Made by a program: the position numbers and the translations under genes. Below are positions 43,923 through 53,951 of a stretch of DNA of 59,458 bases, piece after piece. The stretch comes from Chloroflexota bacterium (lineage in GTDB: Bacteria; Chloroflexota; Dehalococcoidia; Lucifugimonadales; Lucifugimonadaceae), in assembly GCA_009838175.1 (NCBI GenBank), contig VXSB01000007.1, positions 1-59,458 of the forward strand. The letters run 5' to 3'. A model generated the notes under the pieces. It was given only the letters and a program-made list of their open reading frames with translations. It did no database searches and was not told the origin of the DNA. Position 1 is the stretch's first letter, and each line of letters begins with the position of its first letter.

Positions 43923-44642
43923 TTAGTTCAACCGATCTTCCGTGAGTTGCATCTCTCCGTCTTGCATGGTGTAGATGCGGTCTGCCATGTCTAGGAGGGT
44001 GTGGTCGTGGGTGGTTGCGACTACAGACATGCCTTGGTCGGTGACCATTTCGCGGAAGAGGCCGAAGATGGATTGGGCGTTGTTGGAGTCGAGTTCGCCG
44101 GTGGGTTCGTCGGCGAGGACGATGTCGGGGCGCATGGCGATGGCGCGGGCGATGGAGACACGCTGCTGCTCACCGCCAGAGAGCTCGTAAGGGCGATGTC
44201 GGGCGCGTCGGCTCAGAGCCACCATGTCTAAGGCATCGTTTGTACGTTCGGATCGTTCTCGTGCGGAGAGACCTGCAATCCGCATCGGTAGCTCAATGTT
44301 TTCGTATGCCGATAGCAACGGCAACAGTGCGAATGATTGGAATACGACGCCGATGCGGTTGCGTCGGAGATTTATGAAATCACCTTCGCTGAACTGGGCC
44401 ATGTCGCGGCCCTCGAACAAAACTCTTCCGGTAGTGGGGTGATCGAGTCCGGCTAAGAGGTTCAGCAACGTGGTTTTACCTGAACCGGAACGACCGACGA
44501 GGGATATGAACTGTCCGCGAGGGACGTTGAAGCTGAGTTGCTTGACGGCGGTGACGTCTTCACCGGCGAGCTGGAATGTTCGGGTTACGTCGATGGCCTC
44601 AATGGTTGGTGCGCCGTTGCTTCGTTCACTCTCCTGATTCAA
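43923..44642 (-). CDS. MacB/LolD-type ABC ATPase
   Basis: A 239-residue ATPase of the MacB/LolD/FtsE type that works with FtsX-like permeases. Walker A LVGRSGSGKTTLL, FQSFALLPLLSAYENIELPM, signature [16 protein letters not shown], Walker [13 protein letters not shown] and H-loop VATTHDHTLL are present. The TTG at 44642 has GGAGG seven bases upstream and overlaps the preceding ATPase gene by 17 bases. It is the last gene of the four-gene ABC operon. Confidence 0.92.
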   Translation of the reverse strand: MNQESERSNGAPTIEAIDVTRTFQLAGEDVTAVKQLSFNVPRGQFISLVGRSGSGKTTLLNLLAGLDHPTTGRVLFEGRDMAQFSEGDFINLRRNRIGVVFQSFALLPLLSAYENIELPMRIAGLSARERSERTNDALDMVALSRRARHRPYELSGGEQQRVSIARAIAMRPDIVLADEPTGELDSNNAQSIFGLFREMVTDQGMSVVATTHDHTLLDMADRIYTMQDGEMQLTEDRLN

Positions 44643-45558
44643 GTGTCACCCTCCCTTCGTTGACAGCGACTCGGACTCGGCGATTGATGTCGAGTTGATC
44701 GAGCATGTCTCTTGGTATCTGAACCGCGCCGGTCGAGTCGACGATCAAGAACTCCTCGGTATCAGTCCCGGATCCTCCCACACGTCGTTGGAACGAGATT
44801 TTGCGGGTAGTCTCGGTACTGGTCTTGCCGTCTCGTATGGTGATTGCCCGTCCAACGCTGGTTGCCACGGCTGGGTCGTGCGTGACGATAACGATTGTGG
44901 TGCCGAGTTGCTGGTTGACTTCGTTGAAAAGGTCAAGGATTTCCTGACCTGTCAAGTCGTCGAGTTCACCAGTAGGTTCGTCAGCTAGAAGTAGCGGAGG
45001 CTGGTTCGCGAGGCTCACGGCGATCGCGACGCGTTGCTGCTCACCGCCAGAAAGCTGCTCGGGTTTGTGTCCGATGCGATGTCCAAGCCCGACGATTTCG
45101 AGTAGTTCCTTAGCCCTATCGGTCCGCTCTGCTTGGGGAACACCTGTCAGTACCATAGGCAGTTCGACGTTTTCGGCGGATGAGAGATAGGGGAAAAGGT
45201 TGCGCGATGTCTCTTGCCATATGAAACCGACTTCGTGGCGACGGTAGTCGACGACCTCCCTGCTGGTCATGTGCAACAGGTCGAAATCGCCTACGCGCGC
45301 GGTGCCAGCGGATGGCGAGTCGTAACCGGCCAATATATTGAGCAGTGTGGATTTGCCGGAGCCGGATGCTCCGACGATTGCGATGATTTCGCCTTCGTAG
45401 ACGGTGAGTTCGAGTCCCCGGAGGGCCACGACTTCCAAATCAGCGGCTTTGTAGATTTTGTAAAGGCCGCTACAGACTATGTATTCCTGAACGCTCGCTT
45501 CCAAGTTCTGTGTCTCCAGGATGTTCGTATGTGAGCTTTCTATGCTGGGTGTCCGCAC
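44626..45558 (-). CDS. MacB/LolD-type ABC ATPase with C-terminal AbrB-like hairpin
   Basis: A 310-residue ATPase of the FtsX-permease partner type. Walker [10 protein letters not shown], signature [15 protein letters not shown], Walker [13 protein letters not shown] and H-loop IVTHDPAV are all there up to about residue 240. The last 40 residues (about 270-310) read [18 protein letters not shown] and [13 protein letters not shown], the swapped-hairpin AbrB/SpoVT fold. The function of the tail could be DNA binding or dimerisation. GTG 45558 starts 12 bases after the permease stop. It overlaps the next ATPase. Confidence 0.87.
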   Translation of the reverse strand: MRTPSIESSHTNILETQNLEASVQEYIVCSGLYKIYKAADLEVVALRGLELTVYEGEIIAIVGASGSGKSTLLNILAGYDSPSAGTARVGDFDLLHMTSREVVDYRRHEVGFIWQETSRNLFPYLSSAENVELPMVLTGVPQAERTDRAKELLEIVGLGHRIGHKPEQLSGGEQQRVAIAVSLANQPPLLLADEPTGELDDLTGQEILDLFNEVNQQLGTTIVIVTHDPAVATSVGRAITIRDGKTSTETTRKISFQRRVGGSGTDTEEFLIVDSTGAVQIPRDMLDQLDINRRVRVAVNEGRVTLESGE

Positions 45559-45569
45559 GCAGTGAATAC

Positions 45570-48500
45570 CTAAGCATCTCCCATACGCATCACTCGGTGT
45601 ATGGCCATGCGGTAGACGGAAATGAGGCTGATTGCAATGACCACTGCGAACACGATGGCGAGTAGTCCGAAGGTTGTCGCGAACCCAGTCCAGTATATTT
45701 CAAGGGTCATCGGTGGGACTACGTTGGCATCTTGGCCGGATCGGGCGAGGTAGGGAATGATGGTGTCGCCTAAACGGGTTCCCATGAAGATGCCAATGGC
45801 TACGGCGACGCCGATGACGATGAGCTGCTCAAGCAGGATCAGCATCAGGAGTTGACGCATCGAAAGTCCGATTGTCCGCAAGAGTCCGAACTCAGCGAGA
45901 CGGCGTCTGAACGCGACTCGCGTGTGTACTACGAATCCGATTGCGCTGACGATCAGCACGGTAACGAATGCGACGCCCAGCAATGCTCTCCAACCTTCTG
46001 AGACGAGTGGGTCTACGCTAACGCCAGCCAGCAGGGACAGACGGTCGCTTACCGGCCCAGACCGAAGTCGCAGCAGTTCCAGATTCCGCTCCACCGATGA
46101 TGTGGCGGAGTATCGTAGCCGAGAGCCTTCGGCTTCGTCTTTCATCATCTCCAACTGCTCAATGGAGGGTGTACCGGCCTCGGTTTTGATCCATACCTCG
46201 TTTGGGACACGTTCGCCAGTGTTACGGCGGGCATTGACGAGATTGTGGGCAGCATCGATATCCATGATGACGAAACTGCTTTCCTCGGGATTAAGCGTCG
46301 GGAAGTAGTCGATTGTCCCTACCAGATCGATGGATGTTCGCTCGTTGTCGATAGCAACTTCGAGCGTCTCACCGAGTTTTGCGCCGATCTTGTCGAGCAA
46401 CGATTCGCTCGCCAGCACAGGGATGTGCTCGATCGTGTTGCCAGATGAAATGCCGCGGAACTCGTTGAGCTGTCCGGCACCCCATCGCAATCTCATAATG
46501 CCGGGGTTTTCGGCCTCGTCGGCAGGTAGTGGTGAAGGATCGAAGGTGTCGGCGTATGCCTCAGCGGTGGGTCGCATCAGGCTCCAGTTGAAATTGGATT
46601 CGCCGTCAAAGAATTCGAGACGATACATCTTGGTGCCGTCGTTGCTGACGGTTGAGATGTCGTCGATATCGACTGCGCCGCTGTTCAGCGATCCGTCGAA
46701 GGTAGAGACGCCGATCGAATGTAGTTTCAAGGGACCGATTGGCAGAAGGACGCGTTCTCTGCCGAAAGGTGCAGGCTGTAGAGATGTCCCGATGCGACAC
46801 CACGACGGCAGCGGGAACTCGTCATTTTCCGGATCGGCATATTCAAGCGCGCATGGGAAGCGTTGTCTTGAGCGAGATTCAGGCAGCAGCACTCCTAGAT
46901 CTACGCTGTAGAAGCGGTTGTTGGCGTCACTCAAACGGGCGACGAATCTCACATTGGGCATAGGGAACAATGGCTTTATTCTAGCGGTCAGGAATCGAGC
47001 GTCCTCTGGTAGCGGGATGCCTTCGTCAGACTCGAACGCGATGGCTTGGAATTCTGCTTCGTAGCCATCTCGGGTGAAGTCGCGTCGATGCCATGCGACT
47101 TCGCCGATTTCATCGGGATCGATCGCCAAGACGGAGAATTGATCGAAGTTGAAGCCCGCGGTTATCGAACCGCGCAGCCGATAGATTGTGGCGACTTCTT
47201 CTACGCCTTTCACATCTTGCAGGTCTTCCTCGACGTTGAAGGAACGGCCGCCAGGTCGATTCGATATTCCCGGCACTCGAATGTCGCCACCAGTCTCATA
47301 GAGCACTTGATCTCTGGCGCTCCGTTCCAAAGTAGCTGCGAAGCTGGCTGCGAATACGCCGAGGCCAGCGGTCAGTATCAGGAGCAGGGAGACTCTGGAG
47401 TAGTGTGCGGGATTGCGTGCCATCTGCCAGATTCCCAAGACTACGGCGGGAGAAACGATTCTTGACACGATGTCGGTGGTCAGCAATCTCCCTAGCAGGT
47501 CCATCGCCAGCGGGAAGACGCGCAGCAGTACAACTCCCGCGGCGACAAGGAACAGTGCTGGGACGGCGAGGATGACTTGGTTGACGGTTGTTTCGCCGAA
47601 GATGTCAGAAGCGACGAAGGAACCTTGCCGGGTGAGTTGCCAGAAGAGGAACAACACTACACCTAAGAAACCTAGGTCTAAGTAGTAGCGTTGGATGAAT
47701 GCGAGTCTTTGCGGTCGTGCTCGGCCTGCGCGCTCGGCGATGACACCTTGGCGCGTAACGCGCATCGCCGGGATCATGAGTGCGATCATGATCATCACGG
47801 ACCCAATTGCGGCCATGATGTAGACGTTTTGAGTGAGGTTGACTGGGAGAGCTTCGCCGGCGTTCAATTCTCCGAAGAACGGCAATGTGCCGAGGAACGA
47901 AACGCCCCATGTCGCGAGGAATGGACCGCAGACGATTGCGAATGCGGCGATGATGATTGTTTCGACGGCGAACATCAATAGCAGTTGTCTAGAGGTTGTG
48001 CCGCGGCCTCTTAGCAACGCGACATCGGCTGATTGGGCTTCGATCAGCAGTCCTGCGAGTGTGGCGGTGTAGTAGATAACGACCAAGACGATTAGGATCA
48101 GCACGATGAACATCGGCAGTCGGTTGAAGAACAGTTCGATTTCGTAGCGCAGAAGCGTCCTGTCGAGTTCGGTGTCTAGCACGAAGCCGTCGACTTGGGA
48201 ACGGAGTTCGTTCTCGGTGATCTCGAGCGTCTGGCGTATGAGTTGCGTATCGGTGGCGTGGATAGATGTCGGTTCAACGTCTAAGAACCACGCGTACTCT
48301 GCGCCCATATTGGGGAAGTAGACGCCCATTACTTCCAACATGGTTTGCTGGGGCAGTACGAATTGGGCAATCTGCAAGGTGCTACTTCGAGAACCGAATG
48401 CTTGGTCTAAGATTCGCCACTCTGGAGCGTCGGGGTGCGCTCGTTGGTAGAGGCCAGTGAGCCTGATGTTGACGTTGATTCGTTCCTCGTCCCAGTGCGG

Positions 48501-49115
48501 ACGGGCCGGTATCACATCGCCGATATTCAATTCGAACTCTTCGGCGGTGTCCTCGTCGAGGAGTGCTTCCACGGTCAGATCGGACCCGGCAGAGGGTTCG
48601 GCATTGATCTCTGGCTCTCGTCCAGCGACGATATCGATGATGTGTGGTTTGTCGGGGACCGTCATGCATTGGATGCGACGACAATCGCACTCGATCAGTG
48701 GTTCGTCGTTTTGGTCGAACGAGTCTGGTTCTGCGACGGTTGGTCGGCATGGGCACTCCCCTAGCGGCACCAATTCCGGCGGTTCGTCCACGAAGAATGT
48801 CCAGCTACGCATAGCTCGTTCGTAGTCGGTTGTGAATTTGCCGACACGGGCAAGCAGGAGCGACTCCATCGATGATGTGAGTTCGGCGTGCGTCTCGTTG
48901 TTTATCGGGGTTTGATCGGCTTCGATAAGGATGTCGAGATCGGCAGGATTCTGGTCGGCTAGTTCTTTCTGCAACGCTATGTCGCGCAGCGATTCGAAGT
49001 AGACGACGGTTGCGGACATGATAGTTCCGGCGAGTATGGAACCGATGATGACGGCGGACAACAATCGCCAGTTGGCGATCGTTCGCTTGAGCATGAGTTG
49101 TATCGTGCTTCGCAT
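45570..49115 (-). CDS. Giant FtsX-type ABC permease with extracytoplasmic Cys cluster
   Basis: An 1181-residue permease of the FtsX/MacB type. One membrane helix at 18-40 is followed by a large outside domain, then six helices (about 335-600) including the FtsX core ADVALLRGRGTTSRQLL, another large outside domain (about 600-1040), and three final helices with RLAEFGLLRTIGLSMRQLL. The first outside domain has five cysteines in a tight set (121, 123, 143, 145, 150: CPC...CDCRRIQC), which could bind a metal or form disulfides. Two such permeases and two ATPases form the operon. The substrate is unknown; lipoprotein or peptide export and cell-wall signalling are family options. Confidence 0.88.
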   Translation of the reverse strand: MRSTIQLMLKRTIANWRLLSAVIIGSILAGTIMSATVVYFESLRDIALQKELADQNPADLDILIEADQTPINNETHAELTSSMESLLLARVGKFTTDYERAMRSWTFFVDEPPELVPLGECPCRPTVAEPDSFDQNDEPLIECDCRRIQCMTVPDKPHIIDIVAGREPEINAEPSAGSDLTVEALLDEDTAEEFELNIGDVIPARPHWDEERINVNIRLTGLYQRAHPDAPEWRILDQAFGSRSSTLQIAQFVLPQQTMLEVMGVYFPNMGAEYAWFLDVEPTSIHATDTQLIRQTLEITENELRSQVDGFVLDTELDRTLLRYEIELFFNRLPMFIVLILIVLVVIYYTATLAGLLIEAQSADVALLRGRGTTSRQLLLMFAVETIIIAAFAIVCGPFLATWGVSFLGTLPFFGELNAGEALPVNLTQNVYIMAAIGSVMIMIALMIPAMRVTRQGVIAERAGRARPQRLAFIQRYYLDLGFLGVVLFLFWQLTRQGSFVASDIFGETTVNQVILAVPALFLVAAGVVLLRVFPLAMDLLGRLLTTDIVSRIVSPAVVLGIWQMARNPAHYSRVSLLLILTAGLGVFAASFAATLERSARDQVLYETGGDIRVPGISNRPGGRSFNVEEDLQDVKGVEEVATIYRLRGSITAGFNFDQFSVLAIDPDEIGEVAWHRRDFTRDGYEAEFQAIAFESDEGIPLPEDARFLTARIKPLFPMPNVRFVARLSDANNRFYSVDLGVLLPESRSRQRFPCALEYADPENDEFPLPSWCRIGTSLQPAPFGRERVLLPIGPLKLHSIGVSTFDGSLNSGAVDIDDISTVSNDGTKMYRLEFFDGESNFNWSLMRPTAEAYADTFDPSPLPADEAENPGIMRLRWGAGQLNEFRGISSGNTIEHIPVLASESLLDKIGAKLGETLEVAIDNERTSIDLVGTIDYFPTLNPEESSFVIMDIDAAHNLVNARRNTGERVPNEVWIKTEAGTPSIEQLEMMKDEAEGSRLRYSATSSVERNLELLRLRSGPVSDRLSLLAGVSVDPLVSEGWRALLGVAFVTVLIVSAIGFVVHTRVAFRRRLAEFGLLRTIGLSMRQLLMLILLEQLIVIGVAVAIGIFMGTRLGDTIIPYLARSGQDANVVPPMTLEIYWTGFATTFGLLAIVFAVVIAISLISVYRMAIHRVMRMGDA

Positions 49116-49123
49116 CTCGGTTT

Positions 49124-52100
49124 CTAGTTCGTGTCGCGGGTCAGTTCGTGAATAGGTAGAGTGCGGAACTGTCGCACGATGCTGATGACAGCGACCAAGG
49201 TGGCACCGAAGATGACGGCAGCCAGTATTCCGACGGGTATCCAGTTGGTCTGCATGACGAATGGCGGGAGGAGTTCTCCGCCGGTTTGTGTGAAGGTGAG
49301 GCTGCTGACGGCGAGTCGGCTGACGTAAATTCCGCTCGCGATACCGATGCCGATGCCGAGGACTGCCACCATCGCGTGTTCGATCAGGACCAATCGTCCG
49401 AACGCCGACGCTTTCATACCCATGCTTGACAACAGAGCGGATTCTCTGCGAGTCCTAAATGCGTGCGCTGCGAGATACGTCATGTAACCGAACGCAGCGG
49501 CGACGCCGGCCATCACGATAGACACGACGCTTATGCCTCGCCATCCTGCGACTACCAAAGGATCAACGGAGGATTCTTCGAGCAGGCTCGCGCGGTCAGT
49601 ATAGGTAGTGAAACCTAGGATTTTGCGCAGTTCGAGTAGTACCGAGGCGTGCATACCTTCGTCGATGTCGACGAAGAGTTCGTTCGGACGCTGAGCCGTC
49701 AATCCGCGCAGTTCAAGAAAATCGATCGTCGAATCGACGTTTGCCACTAGGAATGGAGCCCGTCCTGGATCCAATGTCGGGAAGTACGTGACTTTGTCTG
49801 CAATTTCGACGGGCACGTATCCGCCGTTGATCTGGACGATGAATTGCGAACCGATTGTCGTATTGGTTTGGAACATGAACGCGTCGCTGGCAATAACTGG
49901 CAACGGCTCGCCAGTCGCAGTGCGGTAGATTCCTCGCACACCTTGGTCGTTGCCGCGATCCATCTCGATGCGGGCGACAGATGCACCTCGGTCTCCGGGC
50001 ACCCCGATCGTGAGGTCGGGTGGTTCATCGGCGATGGTGAATACGACGTCCAGGCCATTTGAGGTGGGCATCCCGGTCCATTCGCTGGCCTCGTCGAAAT
50101 CGACGAGTATTGTTCGTTCGCCGCGGCTGTTTTCTGCGTAAACATCGTCGATGTACGCGACCGTTGGCACTGCGCCGTCGGGTCCTGCCTGCATGAATGT
50201 TTGGACTGAAACCAGCTGGGCAGGTTCTTGGAACGGGCTCGATATGTCGGCTGTTTGGTGTCCCCACTCGTTCTCGATCTGACCGAGGGTGATAGTGCGT
50301 GATCTTCCTTTGGCGTCCTTGATGACGAACCACAAGAAGAGGTTTTCGACCCGCGGCTCGGTCCTTGCCCATGCGCCGAGTTTCACTGTGTCGGATGGCA
50401 AGTGGATCGGCTCTGGTTTCACTTCGACCGCGATCTTAGACGTGAGTTCTTGGAACTCGGATTCGGAGAAGTCTTCGCGGAACCATGCGGTCTCCGCGAA
50501 TTGGTGGGAGTCGACTGCCAAGAGGTTGAACGGGAAGCCTAAAGATGTGGTGCCGAACCGACCTGAAGCCCTGAACGCGGGCGTGGCGTTAATGACGCCA
50601 TCGATGTTTCTGGCATCTTCAACGGCCTCGTTGGAAGGCGGGGTGCTGGGAGAGAATCGGAAATCGGCGCCGGATTCGTAGAAGATTTGTTCCTCGGTGC
50701 TTCTTGCCAGCGTCGATGCTAATGTGCCAGACACGACACCCAAGCCTGACACGAGCACGAGGAGCAGCACTGGCCACACGTACCAGTACGGGCTTCGCCT
50801 CAATCGCCATAGTCCTAGCGTCACTTCCGCAGAGGTAATACGGGAGCCGATCGCGGCGATGATTTGTGCCACTATCGGGAACAAACGCATGAAAAGGAGT
50901 GCAACGACAAGGAGGAATATTGCAGGAGAGAAGAGCAGAGTGATATCAGCGGAGTTCTCGCCTTCTCGGGTTGATGCCACGACGGTGCCTCGTGTGGTCA
51001 GTTCCCACCAGATGAGAGAACCGATTGCGAGAAAGATGATGTCGAGGTAGTAGCGCTGGAAAAAGGGTGCTTGCTCGGGACGCGCTTCGGACTGGTACTG
51101 GTCGACGATCCCTCGTCGCGTGCCTAGAATAGCTGGCAAAAGCAGTATCCCGAAAACGGCCAATCCGGCGGTTACTGACCAGATCCAAGACTGCCACACG
51201 AACTCAACATCTAGGAAAAGAGAATCGGTAACGCTGCGATAGGCGGGAAGAAGTCCTAAAGCGGCGACGAGTCCCATGCCTACGAGGGGCGCAATCACAG
51301 CGGGTATTCCGGCAATGACGACGCTCTCGATGGCGTACGAGCGTATGACTTGTACCACCGTGATGCCTCGACTTCGGAGCATCGAAGTCTCGCCAGCGCG
51401 GCGGCGGGCGATGATGCCGGCAACCATAAACAGGTAGTATCCGATGGCGGTGATAGCGAGGGCGGCTAGCAGCAACATTGGGATACGAGCGAACAGCATC
51501 CTGCGTTGCAGCGATTGCAGTCGGGATTCTAGAACCGTCAGAACATCGGCGCGCGTGATGTCGATACTGATGCGGTCTTCAAAGTCTGCCAGCTTGGTGA
51601 TCGATTCGTTGAGGGAGAGTTCCTTGAAGTAATCGCTGTTGACGAACAAATGCCAGCTGAAATTGGCTGGCAGACCCGCGTTGGCATCGGCGATGGTTTC
51701 CAACATGACACTTGGATGGACCAGCATGACGATCGGGTTCTCGCGGCCCTCGACGATTGCTTGGGGTCGCATTATCGGATCTGATAGCCCTACCCAGAAA
51801 TCGTCCGATTGGTCGGGTATCGTGAAGATGCCGGTTATTCGTGCCTTGACCAGGCCAATTCCTCTCACCTCAGGCACAGTTTCGATCACATCGCCGACAC
51901 GGATATCGAACTGCGAGGCGCGATCCCAGATCAGGGCGGCTTCGACGATGGGGACATTGTCTGAGATGACAATGCGGTTTGAAGGGGCTTGCCCCACGAT
52001 GTAGACGATGTGATCGTCGACCTCAGTCATCGAAAGGAACATGGCGCGCGAGGCTTCGGGGTGGCGACGCAACCCTTCACCCTCTTTGCCCCAGTTGGCG

Positions 52101-52528
52101 CGTCGCGTCTTGATGAGCGCGGTTTCGCCAGTTACAGCGCCTGAGAGATGTTCGTCTACTGCAGCGTCGATCGCTTCGTTGGCATCGATAGATTTCTGTC
52201 GCTCCAGCGGGAGCCAACGAGTCGATATTTGCAGGTGACGATAAGTGCTGGCGGTTGCATCTATCGTGTCTTCGACACCAGCGCGTTCGAGCGTACGTAG
52301 ATAAACGGGGGCCCCCGCGATGACGGTGGCTGTAATCAGCGATCCAATAAATGCGCCGATAAGGAGAGTTGCCTCACCTGAGATCCGGCGGAGTGTGAAT
52401 CTGACTATATTCAGCTCGAGTTTCCTTGGGTCCTTGATGGAGTCAAGGGAGGCGTAATTCGGTGTCAACGACCTCGTGCCGCACGGATTATTGCGGGTTC
52501 GGCTCAAGGGTCGAATGAGGCGTAACAC
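49124..52528 (-). CDS. Giant FtsX-type ABC permease, first gene of the locus
   Basis: An 1134-residue FtsX-type permease with the same layout as the next gene: a first membrane helix (about 55-75, LIGAFIGSLITATVIAGAP), an outside domain, a six-helix middle, a second outside domain and three final helices with SALLSSMGMKASAFGRLVL. It lacks the five-cysteine cluster of its partner. GTG 52528 is the annotated start, but no ribosome-binding site is visible and the true start may be up to 35 codons further in, nearer LNIVRFTLRRIS. It diverges from the protease gene. The two permeases likely form a heterodimer. Confidence 0.85.
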   Translation of the reverse strand: MLRLIRPLSRTRNNPCGTRSLTPNYASLDSIKDPRKLELNIVRFTLRRISGEATLLIGAFIGSLITATVIAGAPVYLRTLERAGVEDTIDATASTYRHLQISTRWLPLERQKSIDANEAIDAAVDEHLSGAVTGETALIKTRRANWGKEGEGLRRHPEASRAMFLSMTEVDDHIVYIVGQAPSNRIVISDNVPIVEAALIWDRASQFDIRVGDVIETVPEVRGIGLVKARITGIFTIPDQSDDFWVGLSDPIMRPQAIVEGRENPIVMLVHPSVMLETIADANAGLPANFSWHLFVNSDYFKELSLNESITKLADFEDRISIDITRADVLTVLESRLQSLQRRMLFARIPMLLLAALAITAIGYYLFMVAGIIARRRAGETSMLRSRGITVVQVIRSYAIESVVIAGIPAVIAPLVGMGLVAALGLLPAYRSVTDSLFLDVEFVWQSWIWSVTAGLAVFGILLLPAILGTRRGIVDQYQSEARPEQAPFFQRYYLDIIFLAIGSLIWWELTTRGTVVASTREGENSADITLLFSPAIFLLVVALLFMRLFPIVAQIIAAIGSRITSAEVTLGLWRLRRSPYWYVWPVLLLVLVSGLGVVSGTLASTLARSTEEQIFYESGADFRFSPSTPPSNEAVEDARNIDGVINATPAFRASGRFGTTSLGFPFNLLAVDSHQFAETAWFREDFSESEFQELTSKIAVEVKPEPIHLPSDTVKLGAWARTEPRVENLFLWFVIKDAKGRSRTITLGQIENEWGHQTADISSPFQEPAQLVSVQTFMQAGPDGAVPTVAYIDDVYAENSRGERTILVDFDEASEWTGMPTSNGLDVVFTIADEPPDLTIGVPGDRGASVARIEMDRGNDQGVRGIYRTATGEPLPVIASDAFMFQTNTTIGSQFIVQINGGYVPVEIADKVTYFPTLDPGRAPFLVANVDSTIDFLELRGLTAQRPNELFVDIDEGMHASVLLELRKILGFTTYTDRASLLEESSVDPLVVAGWRGISVVSIVMAGVAAAFGYMTYLAAHAFRTRRESALLSSMGMKASAFGRLVLIEHAMVAVLGIGIGIASGIYVSRLAVSSLTFTQTGGELLPPFVMQTNWIPVGILAAVIFGATLVAVISIVRQFRTLPIHELTRDTN

Positions 52529-52752
52529 AACATTCTAACCCGCGAACGCTCGGACTCCATTCGCAGACGCTAGCTAAGTTTTCTACGCAAACAGGCGTCG
52601 GGAGGTTTTCTTAACGCTTCTTGTTATTAAGGCGTGGAAGCGGCTACCTTTTCGCGCTAGCAATGCTAAAGAGGGTATGAATTCACCCGGGATTTTCTCT
52701 TTGGCGGTGGATCCACCAACTTGGTTGATACTTAGGGTTAGACGCCAAACGC

Positions 52753-52758
52753 TATAAT
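52753..52758 (+). promoter_or_regulatory. Possible -10 box (TATAAT) of the protease gene
   Basis: TATAAT stands 50 bases upstream of the GTG start. TTGATA at 52725-52730 is too far (22 bases) for an ideal -35. Confidence 0.35.
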
Positions 52759-52808
52759 TCAATTCATGGATCTTCCTTCCGCCGGCCCGACAGATCAGGA
52801 GGCATGAA

Positions 52809-53879
52809 GTGAGACTTGCACATCGGATTCGATCGAGCCTGGCGTTGGTTATCGGCAGCTTGGCGCTCATTGCCCTTTTAGGCACTGCCTGCAACTCCGA
52901 ATCCTCCGCTGTGGATCAAACGGATCTAACCGTAACCGAGACACAGCCCGTCGAAGTTATCGCTCCGAGCCCTTGGATTCCGGATGTAGTTGAGGCGACC
53001 ACTCCATCGATCGTGCAAGTTTCCGTGCGACGCGCCGATGGTGTGGGTAGTGGCACCGGCATCATTTTCAACGCTGAAGGTTCCATTGTGACCAATTGGC
53101 ACATTGTCGAAGGGGCGAACGAGATCAGCGTGATCCTACATTCTGGCGAGACGCTTCCAGCCGTGTTGATGCGGGAAGACAGCGCCCTGGATATCGCGGT
53201 TTTGGCTGTTAATGCTCAAGGCTTGGTGCCTGCGAAGTTCGGCGACTCAGATGCCTTGCGAGTAGGCGAGGATGTTGTATCTATCGGTCACGCTTTCGGA
53301 TTAAGCGGCGGCCCGAGTGTCAGCCGCGGGGTTGTCAGCGCGTTGGATCGCACAGTCGCGGACGGGTCAGGGACGATATTCGAAGGTCTGATTCAGACCG
53401 ACGCAGCTATCAATGTCGGGAGCAGCGGCGGCGCGCTCGTGAACTCTATGGGTGAAGTTGTTGGGATCAACATTGGTACGATCGACGTTGGACAAGGCGC
53501 CAATTTCGCGATCGACATCAACACGGTCGTTGAGGGGACCAACCGATTGGTGGCTTTGGGCGAGCGTGAACAACCCGGATACTTGGGCTTGGGAGGTGTC
53601 GATGTTACGCCGTACGTGGCGTTTCAGCGGGCACTGCCTGTGAGCGAAGGGTTCGGTGTAAGGTACGTTGATCCGAAATCGCCTGCGGCGGCGGGTTTCA
53701 TGATCGACGACATCATCGTCAAAATCGACGACACACCGATTCGCGGCAAGACGGATTTCACTGAGTTTCTTCGTACCCATCCGGACGGCACCGATGTCAT
53801 AGTCAGGACCATACGCGGTGCGGGTGATAGCGCGGTGATCATGGAAATTCCGGTGACGCTCGGTTCACCCGGGGCATAA
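52809..53879 (+). CDS. HtrA/DegP-like S1C serine protease, probable lipoprotein
   Basis: A 356-residue trypsin-fold protease of the HtrA type that handles misfolded envelope proteins. The N-terminus has a signal and a likely lipobox LLGTAC (Cys28). The triad is His98 (TNWHIVEG), Asp128 (SALDIAVL) and Ser206 (NVGSSGGAL; Ser where Asn is usual before the nucleophile). One PDZ domain follows (about 250-350, FGVRYVDPKSPAAAGF). GTG 52809 has a strong AGGAGG seven bases upstream. It diverges from the giant permease operon and could serve the same envelope process. Confident for family; the lipid anchor is inferred. Confidence 0.92.
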   Translation: MRLAHRIRSSLALVIGSLALIALLGTACNSESSAVDQTDLTVTETQPVEVIAPSPWIPDVVEATTPSIVQVSVRRADGVGSGTGIIFNAEGSIVTNWHIVEGANEISVILHSGETLPAVLMREDSALDIAVLAVNAQGLVPAKFGDSDALRVGEDVVSIGHAFGLSGGPSVSRGVVSALDRTVADGSGTIFEGLIQTDAAINVGSSGGALVNSMGEVVGINIGTIDVGQGANFAIDINTVVEGTNRLVALGEREQPGYLGLGGVDVTPYVAFQRALPVSEGFGVRYVDPKSPAAAGFMIDDIIVKIDDTPIRGKTDFTEFLRTHPDGTDVIVRTIRGAGDSAVIMEIPVTLGSPGA

Positions 53880-53951
53880 GTCTCCGTACAATTGCCGCAC
53901 AATTGTCGCGTAGGGGCTGCGCGTAAACCCTAACCAACATCGGGAGTGTTG

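Noticed and set aside
52583-52894. 103-residue minus-strand open frame in the permease-protease gap
   Set aside because: It overlaps the start, ribosome-binding site and signal sequence of the protease gene and has no domain or start signal.
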